From: Leishmania infantum JPCM5
Lineage: Eukaryota; Euglenozoa; Kinetoplastea; Trypanosomatida; Trypanosomatidae
Reading direction: 5' to 3'
Assembly (NCBI RefSeq): GCF_000002875.2
Contig: NC_009408.2
Coordinates: forward strand, 286,501-350,500
Length of the DNA stretch: 64,000 bases
Shown in pieces: positions 49,024 to 58,590 of this stretch. Every line of letters starts with the position of its first letter. Position 1 is the first letter of the stretch. A model generated the notes under the pieces. The model did no database searches, was not told the origin of the DNA, and saw only the letters and a program-made list of their open reading frames with translations. The translations under genes and the position numbers were made by a program.

Positions 49024-49392
49024 ATGCACCTCTTCCTCCCCACCATGTCCGCATTCATGGAGAAGTACCACATCAACAAGGCTCTCGGCACCACGTTGAG
49101 AGCCGTGCAGTCCGTGTGGGACTGGACGCGTGAGCGGCTGTGGCCCATCTACTCCGCCGCCGTCGTCATCTCCCTCTTCCAGATGATCGCTGTCGCCTCA
49201 GAGAAGCAGATTCTCGCCGACCACTACTACGGCGACGTCGATGGGAAGTTCGAGGAGCACAAGGATGAGCTCGTGCGCGACGCCAAGAAGCTCTTCAACG
49301 AAGAGGTAGCGGTGGCGGTGAAAGAGCATGTGTGGCAGCTGTCCCCTGCGGCGTTCCGTCGCGAGTACAGCAGCCGCCTTGGCAACGCTTAA
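49024..49392 (+). CDS. Small single-pass membrane protein, possibly mitochondrial
   Basis: This encodes 122 residues, or 115 if the second ATG at 49045 is used, which gives the neater N-terminus MSAFMEKYHINKALG. Residues ~20-45 form a basic amphipathic stretch (TLRAVQSVWDWTRERLW), followed by one hydrophobic segment (IYSAAVVISLFQMIAVAS) and a charged helical C-terminus (HKDELVRDAKKLFNEEV). Size, basic N-terminus and a single TM suit a small subunit of a mitochondrial membrane complex, but I do not recognise the family. There is little low complexity, which supports a real and conserved gene. Confidence 0.75.
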   Translation: MHLFLPTMSAFMEKYHINKALGTTLRAVQSVWDWTRERLWPIYSAAVVISLFQMIAVASEKQILADHYYGDVDGKFEEHKDELVRDAKKLFNEEVAVAVKEHVWQLSPAAFRREYSSRLGNA

Positions 49393-50357
49393 TATCGTGA
49401 AGAAGGGGGGGAGGCTGGGGAAGGTGTTCTGACGTGCTGGCAAGCCCCAAGCGCAGATGCGGAGTGTTCAGGACTGTCTACCTATGCCTGTGGCGACGCA
49501 GAAAGTCATGGTGACAGAAAAGGCCACATTTAACCATGCCGCCTCGCACGCATGCACGCGCGCAAGTAGTGGGAGGTGGGGGAGGTGTATCATCTGACTC
49601 CTCCGGCAGCTCTCTAGCCCTCCCCTGCAGCCAAGCTCCCCACTCCCCCCCCGACCCCCTCCCGATCCTTTGCGTGCCGTGTGCGTATGCGGGTTTTTTG
49701 CGTGATGGACGGGATCTCATGGTGTTTTGCTCTGATTTGTCTGTGTGTCTATATGCGTGTGTAACGGTGTGTGCATGTGTGTTTGTGTGTCATCATCCAT
49801 GTTGCTTCGCACGAAGAGGACGGAGGGTCGATGGGCCTCCCTCGCCCCCTCTCGCAGCCACACCCAAATACGCCGCCCTCCACCCTCCGTCTCTTCCTCT
49901 TGGTGGAGTTGATGTTTCCTGCCTCGTGAGGCACCTAACTAAAAATGACGCCACGTGTGATCGCACATGTGCACACATGCGTGTGTCGCAAGCTGTAGTG
50001 GTGCATTCGTGTGTGCGTATGTGTGTATGCGCCTCCCGCCCTCTCCCACCGCATGTCTCAACAGCAGGGCACGATCTCAGGTTTGTGGCTCGGCGCCACA
50101 CTCTTCGCATGCCGCTCCCTCGTCGAGAGAGCATACAAGGAGAGTGCAACGATGCCGGCGAGTGGCACTGCACTCACCCTCTCCCCCTCCTCCTCCTCCT
50201 CCTCCTCCCTCAACACCACAAACCACGACGCACGCTGGTGCACGCGCATGCACCCATGCACATGTCAGCAGTTCATTGAGTGGCCACGGAGAACAGGGCC
50301 AACGCGACGCTTGATTCCCCTCCCTCCCTCCCTCCTCCTCTTCCTCCTCAAGCTCGG
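49393..50357. other. Intergenic spacer with CTC repeat
   Basis: About 1 kb containing TG-rich stretches (49736-49790), a (CTC)n tract at 50183-50209 and a second C/T tract at 50319-50348 that precedes the next start, with the only AG after it at 50351-50352. Short ORFs are not convincing. Confidence 0.5.
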
Positions 50358-51644
50358 ATGAGTCGCCCACGACGGTTCTCGCCGCTCGTGCACTCGCCCC
50401 GTGGGGTGTACGTCCAGTCGCCCCTGGCGGGCGAACCCGAGGTGGGCATGGCGAATGACGGTCGCATATTCGAGGAGCTCCTTGACGCCGAAGTCGCAGT
50501 GAACATGGAAAAGCTTCGGGAGGCGTCGCGCATGGGCATTCCGCCGGCCTACCGCGGTGTTGTCTACCGCTACCTTCTCGGGGTCGCCTTCACCGACAAG
50601 TCCAGCGAGATGACGATGGAAGAGTTGCAGGACAAGGACTTCCAGCTCTTGAACACGGCCTACACCCGCATGTTGGGAAACGGGGACGAGGACGACGACC
50701 GCGGCGGCGCTGGCGGCGGGGGTCACAGCGGCAGCCACAGCACTGGCGGTAGCGTGGCGGCCCTACACACCATCAGGGAACTGCTGACCTTCTCGACATC
50801 ATCCGCGGTGGCGGCCGTGAGCGCGACGGAGGGAAGCGGTCCACTGCACTGCAGCAGCGGCTTCCGCGGCATAGGTAGCGGCGACGCAGGGGGCGGTACC
50901 GGTGGTGGCAGCAGCGGTGCAGGAACGGTGGCGACGCCTTTTGTGTACCGCGGTCCGTCAGCTGTCCCGGCCCTCGGCCCCTCGGCCACTCTCGCCGCCT
51001 GGGAAGAGTGCGTGACGGCGCTGCGGTACTGTGAGCCGTACAACGCGGACGCGCGTCAGTGGGCGAGGATGGAGTCCGCACTGGCCGCGCTGCAGATGAT
51101 GTACTGCAACGTCTCTGTCGATCACGTGCAGCTGATCGTGCTGCTGGCGCGCCAACTCGACCGGGTCGCCAGCTCGGCGCGCGACACCTTCTTCACTGTC
51201 CACGCCCTCTTTGATGTGCTGACACAGGACGGCAACATTCTGCACGACGCTCACACGCTGCAGACGCACTGCGGCAACTTCCTCATGCTCTTCCGCTCCG
51301 TGTTGCTCCCGCTCTATGAGCACTTCACAGTGGAGGGGCTGACCACGTGGGAGTGGATCCCAAGCTTGCTGACGTGCTTCTTCGTGGGCCGCATGCACCC
51401 CGACGACGTGTTCGCGCTGTGGGACTACTATCTCGCGGATATGAGCGAGCACCAGGCGATGGCGCTGCACCCGTACGCCTGCCTGGCGATGCTCTCGTCC
51501 ATGACGGAGGTGCTCATCGAGGCCGGCAAGATTGAGCTTCTCTACTGCCTAGAGCACCTACCTCGTCTCGACACGGCGGCCATCATGCGCAAGGCGGTAC
51601 TGATTCGAGAGTCCGTGTATTCCAAGGAGTTGCTCTGCGGATGA
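50358..51644 (+). CDS. TBC-domain protein (Rab-GAP fold), degenerate catalytic motifs
   Basis: This encodes 428 residues. A TBC domain is suggested by ASRMGIPPAYRGVVYRYLLGV (~56-76; motif A, RGIP-x-x-x-R), a helical core (~235-300) and the C-terminal block with WEWIPSLLTCFFVGRMHPDDVFALWDYYL (~330-360, in parts), equivalent to W-x-x-x-LFA-x-x-x-P-x-x-x-x-x-RLWD. TBC proteins act as GAPs for Rab GTPases in membrane traffic. I cannot find the dual fingers: the IxxDxxR arginine motif is absent and the YxQG position reads MMYCNVS. Catalytically inactive members such as TBC1D7 serve as scaffolds, so this may not be an active GAP. A Gly/Ser-rich insert (~115-205) separates the first helices from the rest. 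The start follows a C/T tract; the upstream frame opens only with GTG. Confidence 0.65.
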   Translation: MSRPRRFSPLVHSPRGVYVQSPLAGEPEVGMANDGRIFEELLDAEVAVNMEKLREASRMGIPPAYRGVVYRYLLGVAFTDKSSEMTMEELQDKDFQLLNTAYTRMLGNGDEDDDRGGAGGGGHSGSHSTGGSVAALHTIRELLTFSTSSAVAAVSATEGSGPLHCSSGFRGIGSGDAGGGTGGGSSGAGTVATPFVYRGPSAVPALGPSATLAAWEECVTALRYCEPYNADARQWARMESALAALQMMYCNVSVDHVQLIVLLARQLDRVASSARDTFFTVHALFDVLTQDGNILHDAHTLQTHCGNFLMLFRSVLLPLYEHFTVEGLTTWEWIPSLLTCFFVGRMHPDDVFALWDYYLADMSEHQAMALHPYACLAMLSSMTEVLIEAGKIELLYCLEHLPRLDTAAIMRKAVLIRESVYSKELLCG

Positions 51645-52785
51645 TGCGGCCGCCACTGTGGCTGCCACTACCACCGCTGCGGCCGGTTTACAACGATGGT
51701 CGACTAAGCACAAAGAGGGAGAGAGCGAAGGCTGCGGATGTGCCTGGTGGGACGTCACAGGGCATCCGTGTCGTCGAAGGCCCGGTTGGGAAGCGTGCGT
51801 GTATGATGAGGGCGGCGGCAGCTGCTGCAACGCCCTTCAGCGCGCTTCATCTCCGTTGACTTGACATTCACTGCACGTTGTTGGCCTCTACTGCTGTAGC
51901 GTCTGTCTGTCCGTCCCTCGCTGTGCTCCCTCTAGCTGAGCCCCACACCCCCTACTTCTACGGCCTCGTCCTTGCCTTGCGTGCTGCGCCTCACACGACT
52001 CTCTCCTTCTGTCTGCTCTGGACCTTTTCATGAAGCGGTGTTTGGTGATGTAGACACGGCCTCGATGACGCCATGCATCGCCTTTCGCAGAGAGCACACA
52101 CGCACAAACAAGGCACAGGTGTACGCCTTATCCGTCACTCATCGTCCGCTCCCCTCTAATACCTTTCACCCGGCGTGGCCGTGAAGGGGGACGGCGGCGG
52201 CGGCGGCGAAGAACCAAGGAGGAGGATGGGCACATCTCCGCGGCTCTGCTCCGCCTCTTGCTGCCGATGATGATGCTGTGGCGCCTGCACTCCCCCGTGT
52301 GTTCTCGCTCGCTTTCCACCTCTCTTTGGCCCATTATGTGCACTCTTCTTCGGCTCGCTCGTCCTTCTCGCCAGCACGCCTTTTCGCGGGCTGCTCTTGC
52401 GCTGACTTCCTACGGCTGCCCGACACTGTGAAGGTTCGGAGTTGGCCGGCGACGAGGGGCGTGCACCGTCTCTACCCTTTCTGTGTGTGTGTGTGGTATT
52501 GCAGACGCTATTCGACCGCCATCCGCCACACCGGCGTGCAACGGCACTCACACAGGCAGGCGCACTGCCCAGAAGCGCGCAACAGCAGCAACGGGCTACA
52601 ATCACCCTTGCACCAAGTAGATAGACACTTCGATAGATTTGGTCGACGCGCTGCCGCCAACGACGACGTCACACGCACACCCGAAAACAGCTGCGCGCGC
52701 AGTGGCACCGGCGGTCGCTGGGATCCTTCTCTGTTTTTCCAAGAGGGTCGACTTCCTTATCGTGGCCACCACGCGAACTTGACGC
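51645..52785. other. Intergenic spacer
   Basis: About 1.1 kb. The first 200 bases stay GC-rich and have short ORFs in the + frames that look like read-through of local composition. A CGG-type repeat lies at 52189-52210. No gene is supported. Confidence 0.5.
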
Positions 52786-55731
52786 ATGTTGAGTCCTTGC
52801 GCCTATCGGGCTGCCCTGCTCGACTTGCTCACGTCCTCGGCAGCCGAATCACAGGAGATGGAGAATGAGAAGGCTGGGCTGCAGGCGAATCACATGCATG
52901 TCGACCCCGCACAGGCGCGGCATCCGTATGTCCCCTCACTGCGACTGGCTCGCAGACCTTCGTCATCGTTCGCGGAGGAGGAAGAGCAAGCAGTTGACAA
53001 CACGACGCCGGAAACCTTTGCGGCGGCCACAGCAGCAGCGGCGCCATCAGTCTACTCGTACCCTCCTGTGGCCCTGGTGAAGGGGTCCCCTTCCATATCA
53101 GCAAGCAACTGTGTGATCGAAGACAGCGTGCTTCGCCTGGGGAACGCACAGGCGCGATCGGGCGCCGCCTCGAGTCATGGACCTTCTGCGGCGCACGAAG
53201 GTGTGGCCCATCAGTCGACCTCTGGGGTGGCAGTCGTGGAGGAAGGGACAGGCCGGTCTCTTATCCTGAGCTTCATCGACAACTGCATCTGCGCCGGCGT
53301 GCCAGAGGCCGTGATCGCGGAGCAAGTGCAGTTCATGGTGTCCTCCATGAAGGAGTCCCTCGCCCTCCACGCCGCTCTGCATGCGCGACAGCACAAGGAT
53401 CGCATTCGCGAGTATGAGGTGAGTGAGCTGACGGCAATGCTGGAGCGACAGCAACTGCAGTTTGCGCAGCAGCACCCACAGATGGCACCACCTGGGCTAG
53501 ACGCTGCCCCCTCCCTCTCCGCTTCCTCCCCAATCCTTGCAGCTCCCCCACCGATGAGCTACGCGCCCCCGCAGCAGCAGCATGTGCCGGCGGTGCGCTC
53601 GACAGCGGAGGGGACGATCGGCGCAAAGCCGCTCCACTACATGTCCATCTCTCAACGGCTTTCAGACAGCCTATGGACGGCTTCCACTACCACAGACAAA
53701 CCCCCGCAACACTTCGCCGACAACGGGCGGCCCTCGCCGTTGTCTCGACACGCGAGGAGCCAGGCGGCGCACATGGTGAATGATAGAGCTGGAAGCTCGT
53801 CGGCAGTGCCCGTCTCCTTTTGGCGTCCGCGCACGCCGGCGCACGCTTCAACCACAGAGACGCCGACGGCCCCCGTTGCGCGGTCTAAGAATAACGCCGG
53901 CGGTGACGCAGCCGCAGTGAGTAGCAGCACTGGCCACGCTTGTGCGCAGCCCCACACCCGGTCGCCGCCTTCGCGCGCGACTTCCGTGTCGCGCCGATCG
54001 TCTCGGGCACGCGACTCTTCGTGCCATCACCACCCCCGTCACAGCCGCTATCACAAACTGTGCAGTGTCTGCTATCCAAGCTCGTCATCATCGCAGCCTC
54101 CCTCTACCTCTACGGCACAAGCGGCGGAGGTGGCCGCCTCCCCCGTCGATGATAGGCCCGCTTCCCTGCGGCGCAGCCCAATGGCAAAGTGGCGGCAGTG
54201 GTACGCCCCCTCGCAGCGCTACATGAGGCCGACGCACACCAGCCGGGCACGGCAGGAGTCAAAGTCGCCATCGTTGTCGCCCCTCCGCATCAATCCGCCA
54301 GCGGTGGCCCGCGGTCTTCGCGACGAGGGGCGTGTGAAGCGTTCATCGTCGCGGTGGGGCAGCAGTGGCAGCGCCCCGCTCTTTACGCAGGGAGCCGCGT
54401 CTGCAGTCACAGGACACCGCTCAGCTGTGCAGAAATTGCTTGTCCGATCCACTCACAGCAGCCGCCTTCGCGCGGCGGCAACTTCGCGGCGGCAAACTGC
54501 GTCCTCGGTGTCGGCATCAAGAGCATCGTGCGAGGGTGAGGATGAGCTGAACGAGTTCGGCAGCGCAGACACACCTCACGCTCAGGAATCAGTCGCACGG
54601 TGCGCAGCCGCAGTCGCGGATGACTCCCTCCGCGCGACTCCGGCGCAGATGCCGACTTCGGTGATGCGTGTCGATCCGTCGTCGGAGGCACCGCCGCCGT
54701 CCCCCTCTCCTGGTACGTCGAACCCAAACGCGCCCCGAAGATGCGCTCGTCTCTCCATCCACCCCAAGCCCGCCCTCGACACCACCGGCAACACCCGCGG
54801 CGGTGGACACGGAAAGGTCGGAACGTCGCCGAATGCCGCTGCGGTGACGAATGCTGCGCCAATTCAAGGCGGCAGCGAGACGCCCCCAGCTTGTTCAACG
54901 GCGACATCGCCTGCATCATCGTCAACTCCGGCAGCCACCGTCTCAGCCTCCACGGCGCAGAGGTCGGCACCCTCACAAACCACGCGCGAAGCAGCGCAAG
55001 AGGGACAGCCGGAACACCAACACTATCAGCAAGGTCAAAAGCATCGACCTCATCGGCCGCCGCCTCCACCTCAGCCGCGGCCGAGCTCCAGAGATATCGG
55101 CACCGTACTAAACCTTCCTGCGTCTGCGGCGGCTTTTGTGGACGACGACTGCAGTGATGCCAACGTGTACGTCACCAGCCCTGAGCTGCAGCTCTTTATG
55201 GAGCTCAGCCAGCGCAAGCTTCGGGAGACGGAGCGGGTGCTGGCGCAGGCGCCCACGCCGTCACGCACTGCCTGCGTTCCGCGCCCCTGCCAAAGTCCCT
55301 CGCCGATGTCCATCGTCAACGCGTCGCACTCGTGCGCACTGCGGGACAATATCGGCGTCTCTTCCTGTGCGCCTTCCTCCGTTGACGCACAACAGACCCC
55401 ACTGCTCGCCAAAAGCTGGTCCGACCGGTCGCTGGACGCCGTGCGGGCGCGACAGCAGCAGCGGCTCGTTGACCTTCGCCGACGCTTCAGCAGCTACGAC
55501 ACAGCCTCGAGCAACACCAGCCCGAAGAGCCCTCACGCTCTGCCTGGAAAGGTCACTCGCGCGTCTTTGTCTGCGTCTGTGGTGGCTGAGGCGCCGCATG
55601 AACTCCAGCAGTCCAGCTCCGTCATCTTCCAGCCTCACTATGTGCACTCCGCCTCGGTTGAGAACTCACCGCTGGTTCAGATTTCTCCGACCTCGTCGGA
55701 CGAGAAGGACACGCACGACGGATGCGTGTAA
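52786..55731 (+). CDS. Large hypothetical protein, mostly disordered
   Basis: This encodes 981 residues. Most is Ser/Ala/Pro/Arg-rich and probably unstructured, with His/Ser runs (SCHHHPRHSRYHK near 415-430) and a poly-Pro stretch near 760. Residues ~160-230 are the best-ordered part: LILSFIDNCICAGVPEAVIAEQ followed by a helix that continues as a coiled coil (RIREYEVSELTAMLERQQLQF). A second short helix, LQLFMELSQRKLRETERVL, lies near 800, and a third, QRLVDLRRRF, near 895. Such sparse helices in a disordered chain suggest a cytoskeletal or scaffold protein. I do not recognise a family. No targeting signal is visible. The frame is open for nearly 3 kb, which supports a true gene. Confidence 0.72.
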   Translation: MLSPCAYRAALLDLLTSSAAESQEMENEKAGLQANHMHVDPAQARHPYVPSLRLARRPSSSFAEEEEQAVDNTTPETFAAATAAAAPSVYSYPPVALVKGSPSISASNCVIEDSVLRLGNAQARSGAASSHGPSAAHEGVAHQSTSGVAVVEEGTGRSLILSFIDNCICAGVPEAVIAEQVQFMVSSMKESLALHAALHARQHKDRIREYEVSELTAMLERQQLQFAQQHPQMAPPGLDAAPSLSASSPILAAPPPMSYAPPQQQHVPAVRSTAEGTIGAKPLHYMSISQRLSDSLWTASTTTDKPPQHFADNGRPSPLSRHARSQAAHMVNDRAGSSSAVPVSFWRPRTPAHASTTETPTAPVARSKNNAGGDAAAVSSSTGHACAQPHTRSPPSRATSVSRRSSRARDSSCHHHPRHSRYHKLCSVCYPSSSSSQPPSTSTAQAAEVAASPVDDRPASLRRSPMAKWRQWYAPSQRYMRPTHTSRARQESKSPSLSPLRINPPAVARGLRDEGRVKRSSSRWGSSGSAPLFTQGAASAVTGHRSAVQKLLVRSTHSSRLRAAATSRRQTASSVSASRASCEGEDELNEFGSADTPHAQESVARCAAAVADDSLRATPAQMPTSVMRVDPSSEAPPPSPSPGTSNPNAPRRCARLSIHPKPALDTTGNTRGGGHGKVGTSPNAAAVTNAAPIQGGSETPPACSTATSPASSSTPAATVSASTAQRSAPSQTTREAAQEGQPEHQHYQQGQKHRPHRPPPPPQPRPSSRDIGTVLNLPASAAAFVDDDCSDANVYVTSPELQLFMELSQRKLRETERVLAQAPTPSRTACVPRPCQSPSPMSIVNASHSCALRDNIGVSSCAPSSVDAQQTPLLAKSWSDRSLDAVRARQQQRLVDLRRRFSSYDTASSNTSPKSPHALPGKVTRASLSASVVAEAPHELQQSSSVIFQPHYVHSASVENSPLVQISPTSSDEKDTHDGCV

Positions 55732-56295
55732 GGGGGCGGCGGAGGGGAGGGACAATTCGGAGGCGCACTGCACAGAGGACGGTCAACACCCAGACGCAGA
55801 TGCACGCGTCTTGCTTTCCTCTCTGTCGTTTGTTCTTGTTGCCTCCCCACCCCCTCCGCCGCCGCGGTCGTGTCGCTGTGAGAGACCGAGCGTGGGAGGG
55901 AGGGAGGAAGGCGGCTGTGGGTGAGGGCTCTCTCGCTGGCCCTCCCCTCCCTACGCGCACGCACGCACACGCACACACACACACACACACGTCACCCCGC
56001 TTCGAGCGAACGCCATGCGGTCATGCACCGAGGAAAAGAAGCAAACCTACAGACACGCGAAAAAGCAAGTGCATATGCAAAGCAGGCGGTCACGTATGCG
56101 TGCCGCAATCTCTCCATCACGCCGCCGTCCCACCCACCTACCTCCACCCCTTCTCCTCTTGCGCTCTCTCCTCTCCTTCTCCCTCCCTAATCCAGCGCGC
56201 TCCGCCAGCAAACAGCAAGACGGCGTGAGCACGTGTGTGTGAGCGCACGCATCAGTGGCTCTCTCTCCCCTTTCCGCTTCGCTGTTGGTGACACA
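55732..56295. other. Intergenic spacer with CA repeat
   Basis: About 0.55 kb with purine-rich sequence (55889-55913), a (CA)n tract (55969-55990) and a C/T-rich tract (56118-56190) leading to the next gene. Confidence 0.55.
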
Positions 56296-58590
56296 ATGCT
56301 TGACACGGATATCACGTTCTGCCTCTTCCCTCTCGGAGTCGGGGACACTGATGTGACGGTCTACGGCGAAGCCCCTCTCTTGCTCACCTCCACCGCCTCC
56401 ATCAAGTCTATAGAGACCACGTCGAGTCCCTCCGTCATCGATGTAGGAGGCGGCACGGCGCTGTGCGGCACCGCCAGAGGTGTGGCAGGCAGAAAAGCGA
56501 TGCTGAGCGTGCAGCAGCGCCGCATCACCTTGGCGGCATCTCCATCGTCTGGAGCTCCTGATCAAGACCAGAACGCGGCACCGGTGGAGGCGGTGGTGGA
56601 CCTCACGGCAGCCGCGGATTCCTGCTTCTCGGCCGCCGCCGCCAACATGCACTTCATCGCAGCCAATCATCTCAGCGAGCTCCAGTGCGGCGCAGTTCTT
56701 GCGCGGTGTGGAGCCGCAAAGAATCAGTCTGTAGGCGCCACGACCACTGCGCGGTCCTCTGGCACCGCAGGCCTTCTTGAGCCTAGCACTGGCTACGTGG
56801 AGTGTTGCGGAGGAAGGCGCTGCTACTACGTGTACCCGGTCGAGGACGGTCGATACGCCGCGGCGGTGATGCTGCCTGCCGTGGTGTGGCGTCAGCTGGG
56901 TGGTGGCGGCGACGGCGCTGCGTATGCCGAGTGGCTCGTGCACACGGCTCTCCGCGGCAGCGTCGTATCCGCGAACAGAGTTATTAGCGGTGACTGGACG
57001 ACAACATGCGCTGCGCACCCGCCTCTCCACACGCGGCTTTTGGGCAGTCCACACGACGTGCAGCGCAGCATGGACTCGCAGGTGCGACTGCTGGCGAAGG
57101 TTGTTTTGGATGGCACCGCGCAGCCGCGCGTGTTTGCAGAGCGCCAGTTGGCGCTGCGGCGCCTGTGCCGCGAGCAGCCGTCGCCGCTGCGCACGCGCCC
57201 ACGCCTGTGGCGGCGAATAGAGCAGCTGTTGCGGGCCGCCACGAGCTCGACGGACGCGGCGTCCCTCCGTGGCGTCATGCCGACAATGGGCCTGCCGAGC
57301 ACAAATACGCGCTATGTGCTGGCCGCGTCAAGTGTGTGGTACCGCGGCAACCCTCTCTACCACAGCAGCAGCCCCATCGGCGCCGCATGCCGACCGGCGC
57401 AGGCCGCCGAGCTGCTGCGCTCTGCAGCGCTGTCCGCGGTGCTGGAGGAACTGAAAAATGCGGCCGAGGCTGCTAGCAGAGGAAAAGGTAGCGTCGGCGG
57501 TGTGGCATACGCTAGAGTCGATGATGCCACCATTCGACTGACGGCTGTGTGCCTGCTTACGCGTGGGCCGAACAACAGCGAAGGTAACGCCGGCACAGAC
57601 ACGCGCGTTAGCGGCTACGTAAGTGCGCCAATGCGCATCACCTCCGCAGCCCAGTCGGTTGTCGACTCCTCCAGTGTCACCTCCACTGCCGCGTTGCCGT
57701 TGATCTCACTGGCCTTCACAAGCGCTTCCGGTTGGACGGTGGCGCTGCTGGTGCGCGGCATGCGCACCCCCTTCCTCGGCGCCCCGCTCTCCTCGATATT
57801 CAGTGGTGTGCAGCTGCTGGTCGAAGAGCACTTCGAATCCGCCGTCTTTGCGAGCCTCGTGAGCGAGGCCACCGCGGCGATGCGCACGACGTGGAGGCGT
57901 CCCGTCACACTGGTCTCGCCGCTCATGGCACAGCTGGAGGCCGCCATCCTTGATATCCGAGTTGGCCGACGCGGTGGCGCGGCGGTCGCAGCAGGTGCAC
58001 CCACACGCACACGCGATGTTCTCCTGTACTACTTTGATCACCACGCAGCCGCACCCAAAACTACTGCCGCTGCGGACTCGCCATGTTCGCCTCCACCCTG
58101 CTTCCTGTCGCGGCGGTGCAGAGCAGCGCACGGCGACGCCACTTCAGGTGTGTTGCGCCTCCGCTGTGCACTCGGCGAAGGTGAGGCGTTCGGACCCGAC
58201 GGATCGCAGACGGTTCACGGAGGCGGCGCCGCGGTGGAGGCTGTGCTGCAAGCAGCTGCGCGGTATGCACAGCTGGCGGCCCGCGTGCAGCGCTGCTGTC
58301 GGGGTGCAGGGGCGAAGCGTCGCCGGCCTGGTGGTTGCGGTCCTTCCCCCTCGCCTCTGTATGCCCAGCGCCGCTGCCAGACGGTGCACTCCGTGCTGAG
58401 CGGCAAGGACGTCATCAGAGTGGTGCAGGCGGTGCCGCACTGCGCCTCCTGGAGTGGTGGCGTCGCCGGGCATGCTGCAGAGTACGCTGTCACGTTCGCG
58501 GTAGTGGTTCTGGAGGCGAAGAAGACGCCCGAGCTGGCGCATGACGAGTACCGCGCTTTTACATCGTGGCTGCTGTGCAGGTGCTGCTGA
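56296..58590 (+). CDS. Hypothetical protein, unrecognised
   Basis: This encodes 764 residues from the first ATG of the frame; GTG-led extensions upstream are ignored. The beginning LDTDITFCLFPLGVGDTDVTVYG looks like two beta strands. Later blocks with the alternating pattern of folded sheets include RRCYYVYPVEDGRYAAAVMLPAVVW (~175-200, in parts), TRYVLAASSVWYRGNPLYH (~335) and GWTVALLVRGMRTPFLG (~490). The end, EYAVTFAVVVLEAKKTPELAHDEY (in parts), is also sheet-like. Strand-turn patterns of this kind occur in longin/roadblock-type trafficking proteins, but I cannot support an assignment. Ala- and Ser-rich inserts separate the blocks, and the last residues are Cys-rich (LLCRCC). There is no membrane segment. 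Confidence 0.7.
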   Translation: MLDTDITFCLFPLGVGDTDVTVYGEAPLLLTSTASIKSIETTSSPSVIDVGGGTALCGTARGVAGRKAMLSVQQRRITLAASPSSGAPDQDQNAAPVEAVVDLTAAADSCFSAAAANMHFIAANHLSELQCGAVLARCGAAKNQSVGATTTARSSGTAGLLEPSTGYVECCGGRRCYYVYPVEDGRYAAAVMLPAVVWRQLGGGGDGAAYAEWLVHTALRGSVVSANRVISGDWTTTCAAHPPLHTRLLGSPHDVQRSMDSQVRLLAKVVLDGTAQPRVFAERQLALRRLCREQPSPLRTRPRLWRRIEQLLRAATSSTDAASLRGVMPTMGLPSTNTRYVLAASSVWYRGNPLYHSSSPIGAACRPAQAAELLRSAALSAVLEELKNAAEAASRGKGSVGGVAYARVDDATIRLTAVCLLTRGPNNSEGNAGTDTRVSGYVSAPMRITSAAQSVVDSSSVTSTAALPLISLAFTSASGWTVALLVRGMRTPFLGAPLSSIFSGVQLLVEEHFESAVFASLVSEATAAMRTTWRRPVTLVSPLMAQLEAAILDIRVGRRGGAAVAAGAPTRTRDVLLYYFDHHAAAPKTTAAADSPCSPPPCFLSRRCRAAHGDATSGVLRLRCALGEGEAFGPDGSQTVHGGGAAVEAVLQAAARYAQLAARVQRCCRGAGAKRRRPGGCGPSPSPLYAQRRCQTVHSVLSGKDVIRVVQAVPHCASWSGGVAGHAAEYAVTFAVVVLEAKKTPELAHDEYRAFTSWLLCRCC

